NCBI GenBank assembly: GCA_900540455.1
Contig: UQGD01000021.1
Span: 1 to 41,865 of the forward strand
From: an uncultured Faecalibacterium sp.
GTDB lineage: Bacteria > Bacillota > Clostridia > Oscillospirales > Ruminococcaceae
Direction of reading: 5' to 3'
Length of the DNA stretch: 41,865 nucleotides
The notes beneath the pieces are model-generated. The model did no database searches. It was given only the letters and a program-made list of their open reading frames with translations, and was not told the origin of the DNA. This document shows positions 15,728 to 22,600 of this stretch, in pieces. The position numbers were made by a program, and so were the translations under genes. How positions within the stretch are numbered: the first letter of the stretch is position 1; the number at the start of each line of letters is the position of its first letter.

Positions 15728-16933
15728 ATGCGCTATGACTTTACGACCCTGATCGACCGGCACGGCCAGGACGCTTTGGCTGTGGACGGCTTAGGCACCG
15801 GTTTTGCGCCCGCTGCCCCGAAAGAGGGGTTTGACGCTATCCCCATGTGGGTGGCAGATATGAACTTTGCCACCGCCCCCTGCGTGCAGCAGGCCATTCT
15901 GGAGCGGGCGCAGCACCCGCTGTACGGCTACTTTGCCCCGCCGGATGCTTATTATGATGCCATCATCCGCTGGCAGAGCCAGTCCAACGGGGTCACCGGC
16001 CTGGAGCCGAAGCACATCGGCTATGAAAACGGCGTGCTGGGCGGCGTGATCAGCGCACTGAACTGCGTCTGCTCCCGCGGGGACAAGGTGCTGCTGCACA
16101 GCCCCACCTATATCGGCTTCACCCGCAGTCTGGAGAACAACGGCTACCGCATCGTCCACTCTGCCCTGAAGCAGGATGCCCAGGGCGTATGGCGGATGGA
16201 TTATGCAGAGATGGAGCAGCTGCTGGCCCAGCAGAAGATCCACGCCGCTGTGCTGTGCAGCCCCCACAACCCCTGCGGACGTGTATGGGAGCGCTGGGAG
16301 CTGGAAAAGGCCATGGAGCTGTTCCGCAAATACGACGTATACGTTGTATCGGACGAGATCTGGTCCGACCTGCTGCTGGACGGCCGCAAGCACATCCCCA
16401 CCCAGTCGGTCAGCGAGGATGCCCGGATGCGCACCGCTGCCCTGTACGCCCCCTCCAAGACCTTCAACCTGGCGGGTCTGGTGGGCAGCTACCACATCGT
16501 ATACAACGATTGGTGGCGGGACCGGATGGACCGGGAGTCCTCCCTGTCCCATTACAACATGATGAACGTGCTGTCCACCCATGCCCTGATCGGGGCCTAC
16601 CAGCCGGAGGGCCGTGCCTGGGTGGACGAGCTGTGCCAGGTGCTCAGCAGCAACGTGGCCTTTGCCTGCGATTATATCCAGCAGCATTTTGAAGGGGTCC
16701 ATGTGGCCCGTCCAGAGGGCACCTATATGCTGTTTGTGGACTGCACCGACTGGTGCCGCGCCCACGGCAAGACCATTGAGGATGTGGAGCGGGCCTGCTG
16801 GGAGGTAGGCGCTGCGGTACAGGACGGCCGGATGTTCCACGGCCCCTGCCACCTGCGGATGAACCTGGCCTCCCCCCGCAGCCGCATCGAAGAAGCGTTC
16901 CGCCGGATGGATGCCTATGTGTTCAACGCCTGA
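15728..16933 (+). CDS. PatB/MalY-type aminotransferase (cystathionine beta-lyase)
   Basis: 401 residues from ATG 15728, seven bases after AAAGGAGG. Fold type I PLP enzyme: the IPMWVADMNFATAP N-terminus and YGYFAPP are specific to the MalY/PatB group; Asp209 in SDEIWSDL holds the pyridine nitrogen; Lys244 in APSKTFNLAG forms the Schiff base; SPHNPCGR and the C-terminal RMNLASPRSRIEEAF complete the site. Such proteins split cystathionine or cysteine conjugates to thiols, pyruvate and ammonia, and MalY also acts as a regulator in Escherichia coli. The mutY start lies inside its last 23 bases, so the two are translationally coupled, although no functional link is known. Confidence 0.92.
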   Translation: MRYDFTTLIDRHGQDALAVDGLGTGFAPAAPKEGFDAIPMWVADMNFATAPCVQQAILERAQHPLYGYFAPPDAYYDAIIRWQSQSNGVTGLEPKHIGYENGVLGGVISALNCVCSRGDKVLLHSPTYIGFTRSLENNGYRIVHSALKQDAQGVWRMDYAEMEQLLAQQKIHAAVLCSPHNPCGRVWERWELEKAMELFRKYDVYVVSDEIWSDLLLDGRKHIPTQSVSEDARMRTAALYAPSKTFNLAGLVGSYHIVYNDWWRDRMDRESSLSHYNMMNVLSTHALIGAYQPEGRAWVDELCQVLSSNVAFACDYIQQHFEGVHVARPEGTYMLFVDCTDWCRAHGKTIEDVERACWEVGAAVQDGRMFHGPCHLRMNLASPRSRIEEAFRRMDAYVFNA

Positions 16934-17984
16934 GCTGCTCCCCATTGCCCCGGCGCTGCTGGACTGGTTCCACCGCTGCCGCCGGGTTCTGCCCTTCCGG
17001 GAGGACCCCACCCCCTACCATGTCTGGGTCAGTGAGATCATGCTGCAGCAGACACGGGTGGCGGCGGCGCTGCCCTACTACCAGCGGTTCATCCAGCAGC
17101 TGCCGGACATCCCGGCGCTGGCCGCCTGCCCGGAGGAAAAGCTGCACAAGCTCTGGGAGGGGCTGGGCTATTACAGCCGGGTGCGCAACCTGCACCGGGC
17201 GGCACAGCTGGTCTGCCAGCAGTACGGGGGCCAGCTTCCCGCCGACTATGATGCGCTGCTGGCTTTGCCCGGCATCGGCGAATACACGGCCGGGGCCATT
17301 GCCTCCATCGGGTTTGGGCTGGCGGTGCCTGCGGTGGACGGCAACGTCCTGCGGGTGTTTGCCCGGCTGTACAACGACCCCCGCCCTGTGACGGCTCCCG
17401 CCGTCAAGCGGGAGATCACCGCCCGTGTCCAGGCACATCAGCCCGCCGATGCACCGGGGGATTACAACCAGGCGCTGATGGAGCTGGGCGCGCTGGTCTG
17501 CCTGCCGGGGGGCGCGCCCCTGTGCGGCAGCTGCCCGCTGGCCGGGCTGTGCCGGGCCAATGCGGCCCACACCGCTGCGGCTCTGCCCTGCAAAGCCCCG
17601 GCCAAGGCCCGGCGGGTGCAGCCGGTGACCCTGGCGGTCGTAGAAAGCCCCCAGGGCGTGCTGCTGCAGCAGCGTCCGCCCAAGGGCCTGCTGGCAGGGT
17701 TGTGGCAGCCGCCCCTGTGGGAGGGCGCAGCCCTGTCCCCCGCAGAGCTGTGCAGTGCGCTGACCGGCATCGGGCTGAGCCTGGATGCCGCCCCCCTGCC
17801 GCTGCCAGAGGCAAAGCACATCTTCAGCCACATCGAATGGCAGCTGACCGGCTGGCGTGTGTCCGTGCCGCAGCAGGCCCCGCCGCCGGGCTTCGTCTGG
17901 GCACAGCCCGCACAGCTGTCCCAGGAATACGCCCTGCCCGGCGCCTTCAAGGCTTACCGGCCCTATCTGCTGGGGCAAAAATAA
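16911..17984 (+). CDS. mutY: A/G-specific adenine DNA glycosylase MutY
   Basis: 357 residues (356 or 355 if a nearby ATG, such as 16917, is used). It removes adenine paired with 8-oxoguanine. Visible parts: catalytic Glu42 in SEIMLQQTRV, helix-hairpin-helix LPGIGEYTAGAI (118-130), catalytic Asp143 in AVDGNVLRV, and an iron-sulphur ligand set Cys197, 205, 208, 214. The C-terminal domain (about 230-350) is the NUDIX-like 8-oxoguanine reader with LLAGLWQPPLWEG and HIFSHIEWQLTGW. The first cysteine spacing is seven residues rather than the six in Escherichia coli, which I believe is common in clostridial MutY. Overlaps the aminotransferase gene. Confidence 0.95.
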   Translation: MPMCSTPELLPIAPALLDWFHRCRRVLPFREDPTPYHVWVSEIMLQQTRVAAALPYYQRFIQQLPDIPALAACPEEKLHKLWEGLGYYSRVRNLHRAAQLVCQQYGGQLPADYDALLALPGIGEYTAGAIASIGFGLAVPAVDGNVLRVFARLYNDPRPVTAPAVKREITARVQAHQPADAPGDYNQALMELGALVCLPGGAPLCGSCPLAGLCRANAAHTAAALPCKAPAKARRVQPVTLAVVESPQGVLLQQRPPKGLLAGLWQPPLWEGAALSPAELCSALTGIGLSLDAAPLPLPEAKHIFSHIEWQLTGWRVSVPQQAPPPGFVWAQPAQLSQEYALPGAFKAYRPYLLGQK

Positions 17985-18042
17985 AAGTGCGCCTTGCCGC
18001 CCGGCGCCATCTAAACACATACTGCTTTTTGTAGTTTTTCAG

Positions 18043-18071
18043 TTGTAATTTCCCCCTTGTGCGGGTATAAT
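18043..18071 (+). promoter_or_regulatory. Promoter of the small membrane protein gene
   Basis: TTGTAA (18043-18048), 17-base spacer, TATAAT (18066-18071). Start of transcription near 18078 rules out an ATG at 18070 and supports a start at 18103 or 18109. Confidence 0.75.
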
Positions 18072-18108
18072 GGAGATACTCAGAATTCCAACAAGGGAGG
18101 ATATGCCC

Positions 18109-18444
18109 ATGTTCTTGATCTTACGCACCTCGCTGCGCCTGGCTTATACCTTGGCAGAGGGCGCACTGCGGGTCTCCCGATGGAAAAAGAAGCTGAACCG
18201 TCGTTTCAACCGGAACGACAGAAAAAAGGAGGGTGCTGAACCTATGAAGAAGTCCTGTCTGATCGCTGTTATTGCTGCTCTGGCCGCTGTGGCCGGTGCT
18301 TTGGCCGCTGTGGCCGTTTATCTGCGCCGCCGTGAGCAGGAGCTGGACGAATACGAGCGCCTGCTGTTTGGCGAGGACGACGCTGCCCCGGCAGAGCAGG
18401 TTCCGGCAGAGGATACCGCTGCTGAGGATGCCGCCCAGGAGTAA
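18109..18444 (+). CDS. Small single-pass membrane protein, unknown
   Basis: 111 residues from ATG 18109 with GGGAGGAT seven bases ahead (ATG 18103 is possible). No family recognised. It begins with a hydrophobic/aromatic stretch, then a strongly basic segment (WKKKLNRRFNRNDRKK), then at residue 46 a second methionine that opens MKKSCLIAVIAALAAVAGALAAVAVYLRRR, a good membrane anchor, and ends in an acidic alanine-rich tail. GGAGG also lies 12 bases before that inner ATG (18244), so a 66-residue short form may exist. The membrane segment is encoded by a perfect 15-base direct repeat (18281-18295 and 18302-18316). Confidence 0.65.
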   Translation: MFLILRTSLRLAYTLAEGALRVSRWKKKLNRRFNRNDRKKEGAEPMKKSCLIAVIAALAAVAGALAAVAVYLRRREQELDEYERLLFGEDDAAPAEQVPAEDTAAEDAAQE

Positions 18445-18460
18445 ATCAACCAGCCCATCT

Positions 18461-18495
18461 GGGCGCGCAGGCTGCGGTGCTGCGCGCCCTTTTTT
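18461..18495 (+). terminator. Terminator / leader hairpin
   Basis: GGGCGCGCAG (18461-18470) pairs with CTGCGCGCCC (18480-18489), followed by six T. It stands only about five bases before the ribosome binding site of the next gene, so it may end the first gene's transcript or attenuate the second. Confidence 0.8.
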
Positions 18496-18509
18496 GTTAG
18501 GAGTAGATC

Positions 18510-19814
18510 ATGAAGCGTATATTGTTATGGCTGGCGGGGGTCGCACTGGGGGTCGCGCTGTTACTGGCTGCCGCGACCGGAGCCAGCTTTGCGTTCACCA
18601 CCCAGGGCCATCTGCCCGCGGCTGCTGCCCAGTTTGGCGGCACAGAGCTGACCCCCAACGGCTGGCGCTGGCGGGCGCCGCTGATCGGCGGACGGATGGA
18701 CCGCATCTTTTCCGCACCTCCCACGTTGGCTGTGCAGAAGCTGGGGGTGCTGTACGATGCCCACCCCGCTCTGACCCTGCCGGACTGGGTCAGCGAGAGC
18801 CACCTGACCATTGAGAACGACGCCGGGCAGCAGGTCTTTGCCGGTCCCGCTGCTCAGTACGATGGGTTCCTGTACCCGGCCAATGGCGGCTACAAAGCCC
18901 AGCTTACCCTCTGGCGGCTGGCCCCCGGGCAGGACAAAACCCAGTTCGACCCGCAGGCCCAGGGCTCCCTGCGGCCCAACCCCGGCCTGGAGCGCCCCGC
19001 CCGCCCCACGGGCTGGTATCAGTACATATTCCGTTTTTCCGTCCAGGCCAGCCCCGTGCTGGAACTGTCTGCCGAGCGGGTGGATCAGGGCGGTGTGATC
19101 GGGCTGCAGCTCACCGGCATGGCAGGCGATACCGCCCCCACCGTGGAGACCGATCTGGGCCGGGTGGATTGTGTGCGCTGCCCCGGCGGATGGCGCGGCT
19201 ACATCCCGGCAGCCTACAACGCCCCCGCCGGCGCCCACACCATCCGTGTGACGGCGGGCGGTGAGGTGATGGAACGGACCATTACCGTGATCCCCCGGGA
19301 TTTTGGCAGCGCAGAGGTCCAGCCGGAGCCGGAGACCCCGGCCAGCGCAGCGGAGCAGTTCCGCAGTCTGGTATGGCCGCTGTACGAGCAGCCCGCCCGG
19401 GACAAACTGTGGCAGGGCGGCTTTGTCTGCCCCGCCCAGGACTATATGGTGCTGGTGGATTTTGGCCAGGTCAAGCTGACAAACGGCACACCCGGTGCAA
19501 AGTCCAACTCCACACGGCTGTATACCATCCCCGGCGAGGCCGCCCGTGCCCCGGCAGCGGGGGTCGTCGTGCTGGCCAAGGAGCTGCAGCTCACCGGCAA
19601 TACGGTCGTCATCGACCACGGCTGCGGCCTGCGCAGCTATCTTTACGGCCTGGCTGCCATCCATGTGACCCAGGGGCAGACCCTTGAAAAAGGGCAGGCC
19701 GTGGGCACACTGGCAGAGGAAATGACCTTGGATATCAAATTGGGGAACAAGAGCATCAACCCCTGGCCCCTGTTCCAGACCAGCGGCGGACTGTTCTGGC
19801 GGCAGGTCCCATAA
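18510..19814 (+). CDS. Exported protein with degenerate M23 peptidase domain
   Basis: 434 residues, AGGAG eight bases before ATG. An N-terminal hydrophobic helix (4-27) exports or anchors it. A long middle part of beta-rich domains is not recognised, with an immunoglobulin-like segment near 190-260. The last 120 residues align with LytM/M23 endopeptidases: APAAGVVVLAKELQLTGNTVVIDHGCGLRSYLYGL...VTQGQTLEKGQAVGTLAEEMTLDIKLGNKSINPWP. However the HxxxD entry motif is absent, the histidine of the usual YAHL is glycine, and HLHFE is replaced by MTLDIKL. All zinc ligands are therefore missing, so it cannot be a normal peptidase. Non-catalytic LytM proteins such as EnvC activate amidases; a similar role is inference. 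Confidence 0.75.
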   Translation: MKRILLWLAGVALGVALLLAAATGASFAFTTQGHLPAAAAQFGGTELTPNGWRWRAPLIGGRMDRIFSAPPTLAVQKLGVLYDAHPALTLPDWVSESHLTIENDAGQQVFAGPAAQYDGFLYPANGGYKAQLTLWRLAPGQDKTQFDPQAQGSLRPNPGLERPARPTGWYQYIFRFSVQASPVLELSAERVDQGGVIGLQLTGMAGDTAPTVETDLGRVDCVRCPGGWRGYIPAAYNAPAGAHTIRVTAGGEVMERTITVIPRDFGSAEVQPEPETPASAAEQFRSLVWPLYEQPARDKLWQGGFVCPAQDYMVLVDFGQVKLTNGTPGAKSNSTRLYTIPGEAARAPAAGVVVLAKELQLTGNTVVIDHGCGLRSYLYGLAAIHVTQGQTLEKGQAVGTLAEEMTLDIKLGNKSINPWPLFQTSGGLFWRQVP

Positions 19815-19817
19815 ACG

Positions 19818-19860
19818 CAGCAGCCCCCGGCATCTTTTCCGATGCCGGGGGCTGCTGTTT
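19818..19860. terminator. Bidirectional terminator
   Basis: Perfect 17-base stem (19818-19834 with 19841-19857), loop TTTTCC, then TTT. Lies between the convergent M23-like and htrA genes. Confidence 0.85.
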
Positions 19861-19885
19861 ATAAAAGCGGGAGTTGCCTGCAAAT

Positions 19886-21229
19886 TTAGTTCTGCTGGTT
19901 CTGGGCCGGGGCATCCTTCTCGCCCAGGGTCAGCTGGAGGGTGGTCATCTGGCCATCCCGTGCCACGGTGATCTCCAGAACATCCCCAGCCGAATACTGC
20001 TGGATCACATTGCCCAGGTCGGTCTGCTGGGCGATCTCGCTGCCGTCCACGCTGATGATGCGGTCACCGGGCTGGATGCCTGCTTTATCCGCAGGGCCGC
20101 CCTTGACCACGTCCATAACATAGATGCCGTATGCCGAGACACCCAGCTTGTGGGCCGTCTGTGCATCCGTGACCGACAGGTAGGTGATGCCCAGATAGGG
20201 CCGTCCGGTAACATAGCCGTTTTCCAGCAGCTCCTGCGCCACCTCGACGGCATCATTGACCGGGATGGCAAAGCCCAGGCCCTCGGCCTCGCTGTCGGAG
20301 GATTTGGCGTTGACGATGCCGATCAGCTCGCCTGCCATATTGAACAAGCCGCCGCCGGAGTTGCCGGGGCTGACGCTGGCGCTCATCTGCACCAGGGACA
20401 TGGTGTTCACCGCACCGGAATTCTGGATGGAAACGCTGCGGTTCAGTGCACTGACGATGCCGTCGGTGACCGTACCGCCCAGCTGGCCCAGGGGGTTGCC
20501 CACAGCCACCACCTGCTCGCCCACCGCCAGTGCGCTGGAGTCGCCCACAGTAGCCGCGGTCAGGCCCTCGGCCTCGATCTTCACCACTGCGATATCACTG
20601 GTGCTGTCTGCGCCCACCAGAGTGGCGGGGTAATCCTGATCGCCGATGGTCACCGTGATCTGAGAAGCGCCTTCCACCACATGGGCACAGGTCAGGATAT
20701 AACCATCACTGCTGATGATCACGCCGCTGCCTGCGCCGGACTCGACCTGGCCCTGGCCGTACCAGGACCACTGGGAGTACACCACCTGCTCAGTGGTAAT
20801 GACCACCACGCTGGGGCTGACCAGGGCTGCCACCTGGGCGGTGGTCAGGTTCTGGCCGCCGGTGGATGTGCCGGTGCTGCTCAGGGCCGACGCTGCGCTG
20901 GACGCAGGCCGCTCCACCGTCTGCATCACGACCTTGCCGCCTCCGCCGACCTTTGCGCCCACAACGCCGCCCACAAAGCCTACCGCTGCCGCCAGCAGCA
21001 GCGACACAGCGCTGCGGGCAAAGTTTCTGCTGCGCTTTTTGCGGGGCGGCTGCTGGTCTGCGGAGGGCGCTGCCGGGTCCGGCTGTGCCGGGCCTGCAGG
21101 GCCGTCGTCCCCATAATTGTATGCAGTGTTGGCGGTATTGGCCCCACTGCTGCCCACATTGGGATACCCGGTATCCGGGTCTTTCTGCCCGGAGGAATAA
21201 TCATATTCCCACTTATTCTCGTTCTCCAT
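19886..21229 (-). CDS. htrA: HtrA/DegP-family serine protease
   Basis: 447 residues from ATG 21229, with AAAGGACG upstream. A glycine/proline-rich cytoplasmic N-terminus (1-60), a basic patch RKKRSRNF, a membrane helix (71-91), then a trypsin-like domain with catalytic His183 (CAHVVEG), Asp212 (TSDIAVVKI) and Ser291 (SPGNSGGG), and one PDZ domain (about 340-430, YLGITYL...GPADKAGIQPGDRIISVDG). This is the Firmicute HtrA layout, facing outside the membrane, where it degrades or refolds misfolded exported proteins. Its upstream region carries TTTTCACA and a TTCACA-N5-TTCACT pair, resembling CssR sites of Bacillus subtilis htrA, and matching a site ahead of the two-component genes at 33481. Confidence 0.95.
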   Translation of the reverse strand: MENENKWEYDYSSGQKDPDTGYPNVGSSGANTANTAYNYGDDGPAGPAQPDPAAPSADQQPPRKKRSRNFARSAVSLLLAAAVGFVGGVVGAKVGGGGKVVMQTVERPASSAASALSSTGTSTGGQNLTTAQVAALVSPSVVVITTEQVVYSQWSWYGQGQVESGAGSGVIISSDGYILTCAHVVEGASQITVTIGDQDYPATLVGADSTSDIAVVKIEAEGLTAATVGDSSALAVGEQVVAVGNPLGQLGGTVTDGIVSALNRSVSIQNSGAVNTMSLVQMSASVSPGNSGGGLFNMAGELIGIVNAKSSDSEAEGLGFAIPVNDAVEVAQELLENGYVTGRPYLGITYLSVTDAQTAHKLGVSAYGIYVMDVVKGGPADKAGIQPGDRIISVDGSEIAQQTDLGNVIQQYSAGDVLEITVARDGQMTTLQLTLGEKDAPAQNQQN

Positions 21230-21298
21230 AACGAATACGTCCTTTCTGAAAAAAGGGGATACGGGCTGCAAAACGGCCCGGATGATTCAACGGTTTTA

Positions 21299-21304
21299 TT
21301 CTAC
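21299..21304 (-). promoter_or_regulatory. -10 candidate for htrA
   Basis: Minus strand TAGAAT without a recognisable -35, as expected for a promoter that needs an activator. Confidence 0.4.
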
Positions 21305-21313
21305 CGAAAAATT

Positions 21314-21353
21314 GTGAAAAATCCATCGTCGTCGCAGTGAAGATTATGTGAAA
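21314..21353 (-). promoter_or_regulatory. CssR-like boxes upstream of htrA
   Basis: On the minus strand: TTCACA (21353-21348), five bases, TTCACT (21342-21337), and further down TTTTCACA (21321-21314). The octamer TTTTCACA is the one I recall for CssR-controlled htrA and htrB of Bacillus subtilis. The 11-base period is typical of OmpR-family tandem sites. Confidence 0.6.
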
Positions 21354-21499
21354 TGCCGTCCCTTGGCCTTGCGGCTGCGGCGCCGCTCTGGCAGACCCTT
21401 GACAATCCCCTGCCCTGCCGCTATGTTTATAACAGTTCAGGAACACACAGCAGGGTGTTTTTTCTGTTTTGGATATCGTATGCAAAGGAGCGGTCGGAT

Positions 21500-22369
21500 A
21501 TGCGGGTAGAACAGACCTCCCAGGGGTTTGCCCTATACAAGGAAAAATCACAGATCGGCTGGGTCCATGCTTCGGCCAGCCCCCAAGGCGGGGACTTCGG
21601 CTGTCTATGGCTGGACCCCGCCTGGCGGGGCCGGGGTTACGGCTCCTACCTGGTCAAAGAGGTCCTGCGCTTGTGGGGCGGCTTTGACACCAGCCGGGCC
21701 ACGGTGTTCACCGCACCGGCGCCCACTGCGCCTGCCGAAGCCGCCCTCTGGGCAAAATTCGGCTTTGCTGCCGAGGGCGGGCAGCTGGTGCGCCGCCGCA
21801 AGCCAGACCTGTCCGCCGTGCAGCTGGCGCAGCAGTTCGTAGCTGGTCACTGCCCCGCCCCCGGGCTGTGCATCGATGCCACCTGCGGCAACGGCGGGGA
21901 CACCGCCTTTCTCTGGCAGCTGGTGCAAAAAAGCGGCGGACGTGTGCTGGCCATGGACATCCAGCAGGCCGCCATCCTGTCCACCCGCCGACGCCTGGAA
22001 AAGCTGGGGGCAGACCCCGCCCGCTGCCAGCTGGTGCAGGACAGCCACGAAAACCTGCTGCATCACGTCCAGCCCGGCAGCGCCGATGCCATCATGTTCA
22101 ACTTTGGCTGGCTGCCCGGAGCCGACCACCAGGTACACTCGCAGGCGGGGTCCAGCCTGACCGCGCTGCAGGCAGCCCTGGACGCTTTGCGCCCTGGCGG
22201 CATCCTGAGCGCGGTGCTGTACAGCGGCAAGGTGGTCGGCTGGGATGAGCGGGATCAGGTGCTGGCGTTTTTCCGCAGCCTGCCGCTGACGCAGTATACT
22301 GTGCTGGTGTGCGATTTTGCCAACTGGGACAAAACCGCTCCCCTGCCCTGCTTTGTGCTGAAAAAGTAG
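21500..22369 (+). CDS. GNAT acetyltransferase fused to MnmM-like tRNA methyltransferase
   Basis: 289 residues from ATG 21500, with AAAGGAG nine bases upstream. Residues 1-100 form a short GNAT domain with the acetyl-CoA loop motif RGRGYG (43-48). Residues 104-289 are a class I methyltransferase of the YtqB/MnmM group: DATCGNGGDT (126-135) binds S-adenosylmethionine and NFGWLPGADH (201-210) replaces the family's NLGYLPGGDK. MnmM methylates the wobble uridine nm5(s2)U34 of certain tRNAs in Firmicutes. The added GNAT domain is unusual and its substrate unknown. Divergent from htrA. Confidence 0.85.
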   Translation: MRVEQTSQGFALYKEKSQIGWVHASASPQGGDFGCLWLDPAWRGRGYGSYLVKEVLRLWGGFDTSRATVFTAPAPTAPAEAALWAKFGFAAEGGQLVRRRKPDLSAVQLAQQFVAGHCPAPGLCIDATCGNGGDTAFLWQLVQKSGGRVLAMDIQQAAILSTRRRLEKLGADPARCQLVQDSHENLLHHVQPGSADAIMFNFGWLPGADHQVHSQAGSSLTALQAALDALRPGGILSAVLYSGKVVGWDERDQVLAFFRSLPLTQYTVLVCDFANWDKTAPLPCFVLKK

Positions 22370-22400
22370 CCCCCTCCGCCTCAAAAAATAACGAAAACTC

Positions 22401-22429
22401 TTGCAAACACGGCCCATTTCGGATAAAAT
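22401..22429 (+). promoter_or_regulatory. Promoter of prfC
   Basis: TTGCAA (22401-22406), 17-base spacer, TAAAAT (22424-22429). Transcription from about 22436 gives a 165-base leader. Confidence 0.65.
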
Positions 22430-22482
22430 AGGGGACGTATGCGCTGCGCCGGACCCCCGGCGAACATGGGATGAATCAAGGA

Positions 22483-22504
22483 TAAGGAGAGCGCCCCGAT
22501 GTAA
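22483..22504 (+). promoter_or_regulatory. Start-stop element in the prfC leader
   Basis: AAGGAG (22483-22488) is followed about ten bases later by ATG (22499-22501) and immediately by TAA (22502-22504). A ribosome would initiate with a stop codon already in the A site and could leave only through a release factor. Directly seen; its role is inference. Confidence 0.5.
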
Positions 22505-22513
22505 CAGCTTTTT

Positions 22514-22582
22514 GCGGCAGCTGCCGCCCCAGCTTTCCCCCCAGCCATCTGATCCGCCGCACCGTTCTGCGGGCGGTTTTAT
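22514..22582 (+). promoter_or_regulatory. Leader palindrome and terminator-like hairpin before prfC
   Basis: GCGGCAGCTGCCGC (22514-22527) is a perfect 14-base palindrome. Then CCGC-CGCA (22554-22561) pairs with TGCG-GCGG (22568-22576, one bulged G), loop CCGTTC, followed by TTTTAT. The U-run ends just before the prfC ribosome binding site, as in an attenuator. Confidence 0.5.
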
Positions 22583-22600
22583 ACAGGAGAATCAAGCACT

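Noticed and set aside
17499..17552. Possible insertion in the MutY iron-sulphur motif (seven instead of six residues between the first cysteines)
   Set aside because: Reading frame and flanking residues are intact, and this spacing appears to be normal in clostridial MutY.
22471..22485. Four-codon leader frame ATG AAT CAA GGA TAA before prfC
   Set aside because: No Shine-Dalgarno sequence ahead of it; the start-stop at 22499 is better supported.
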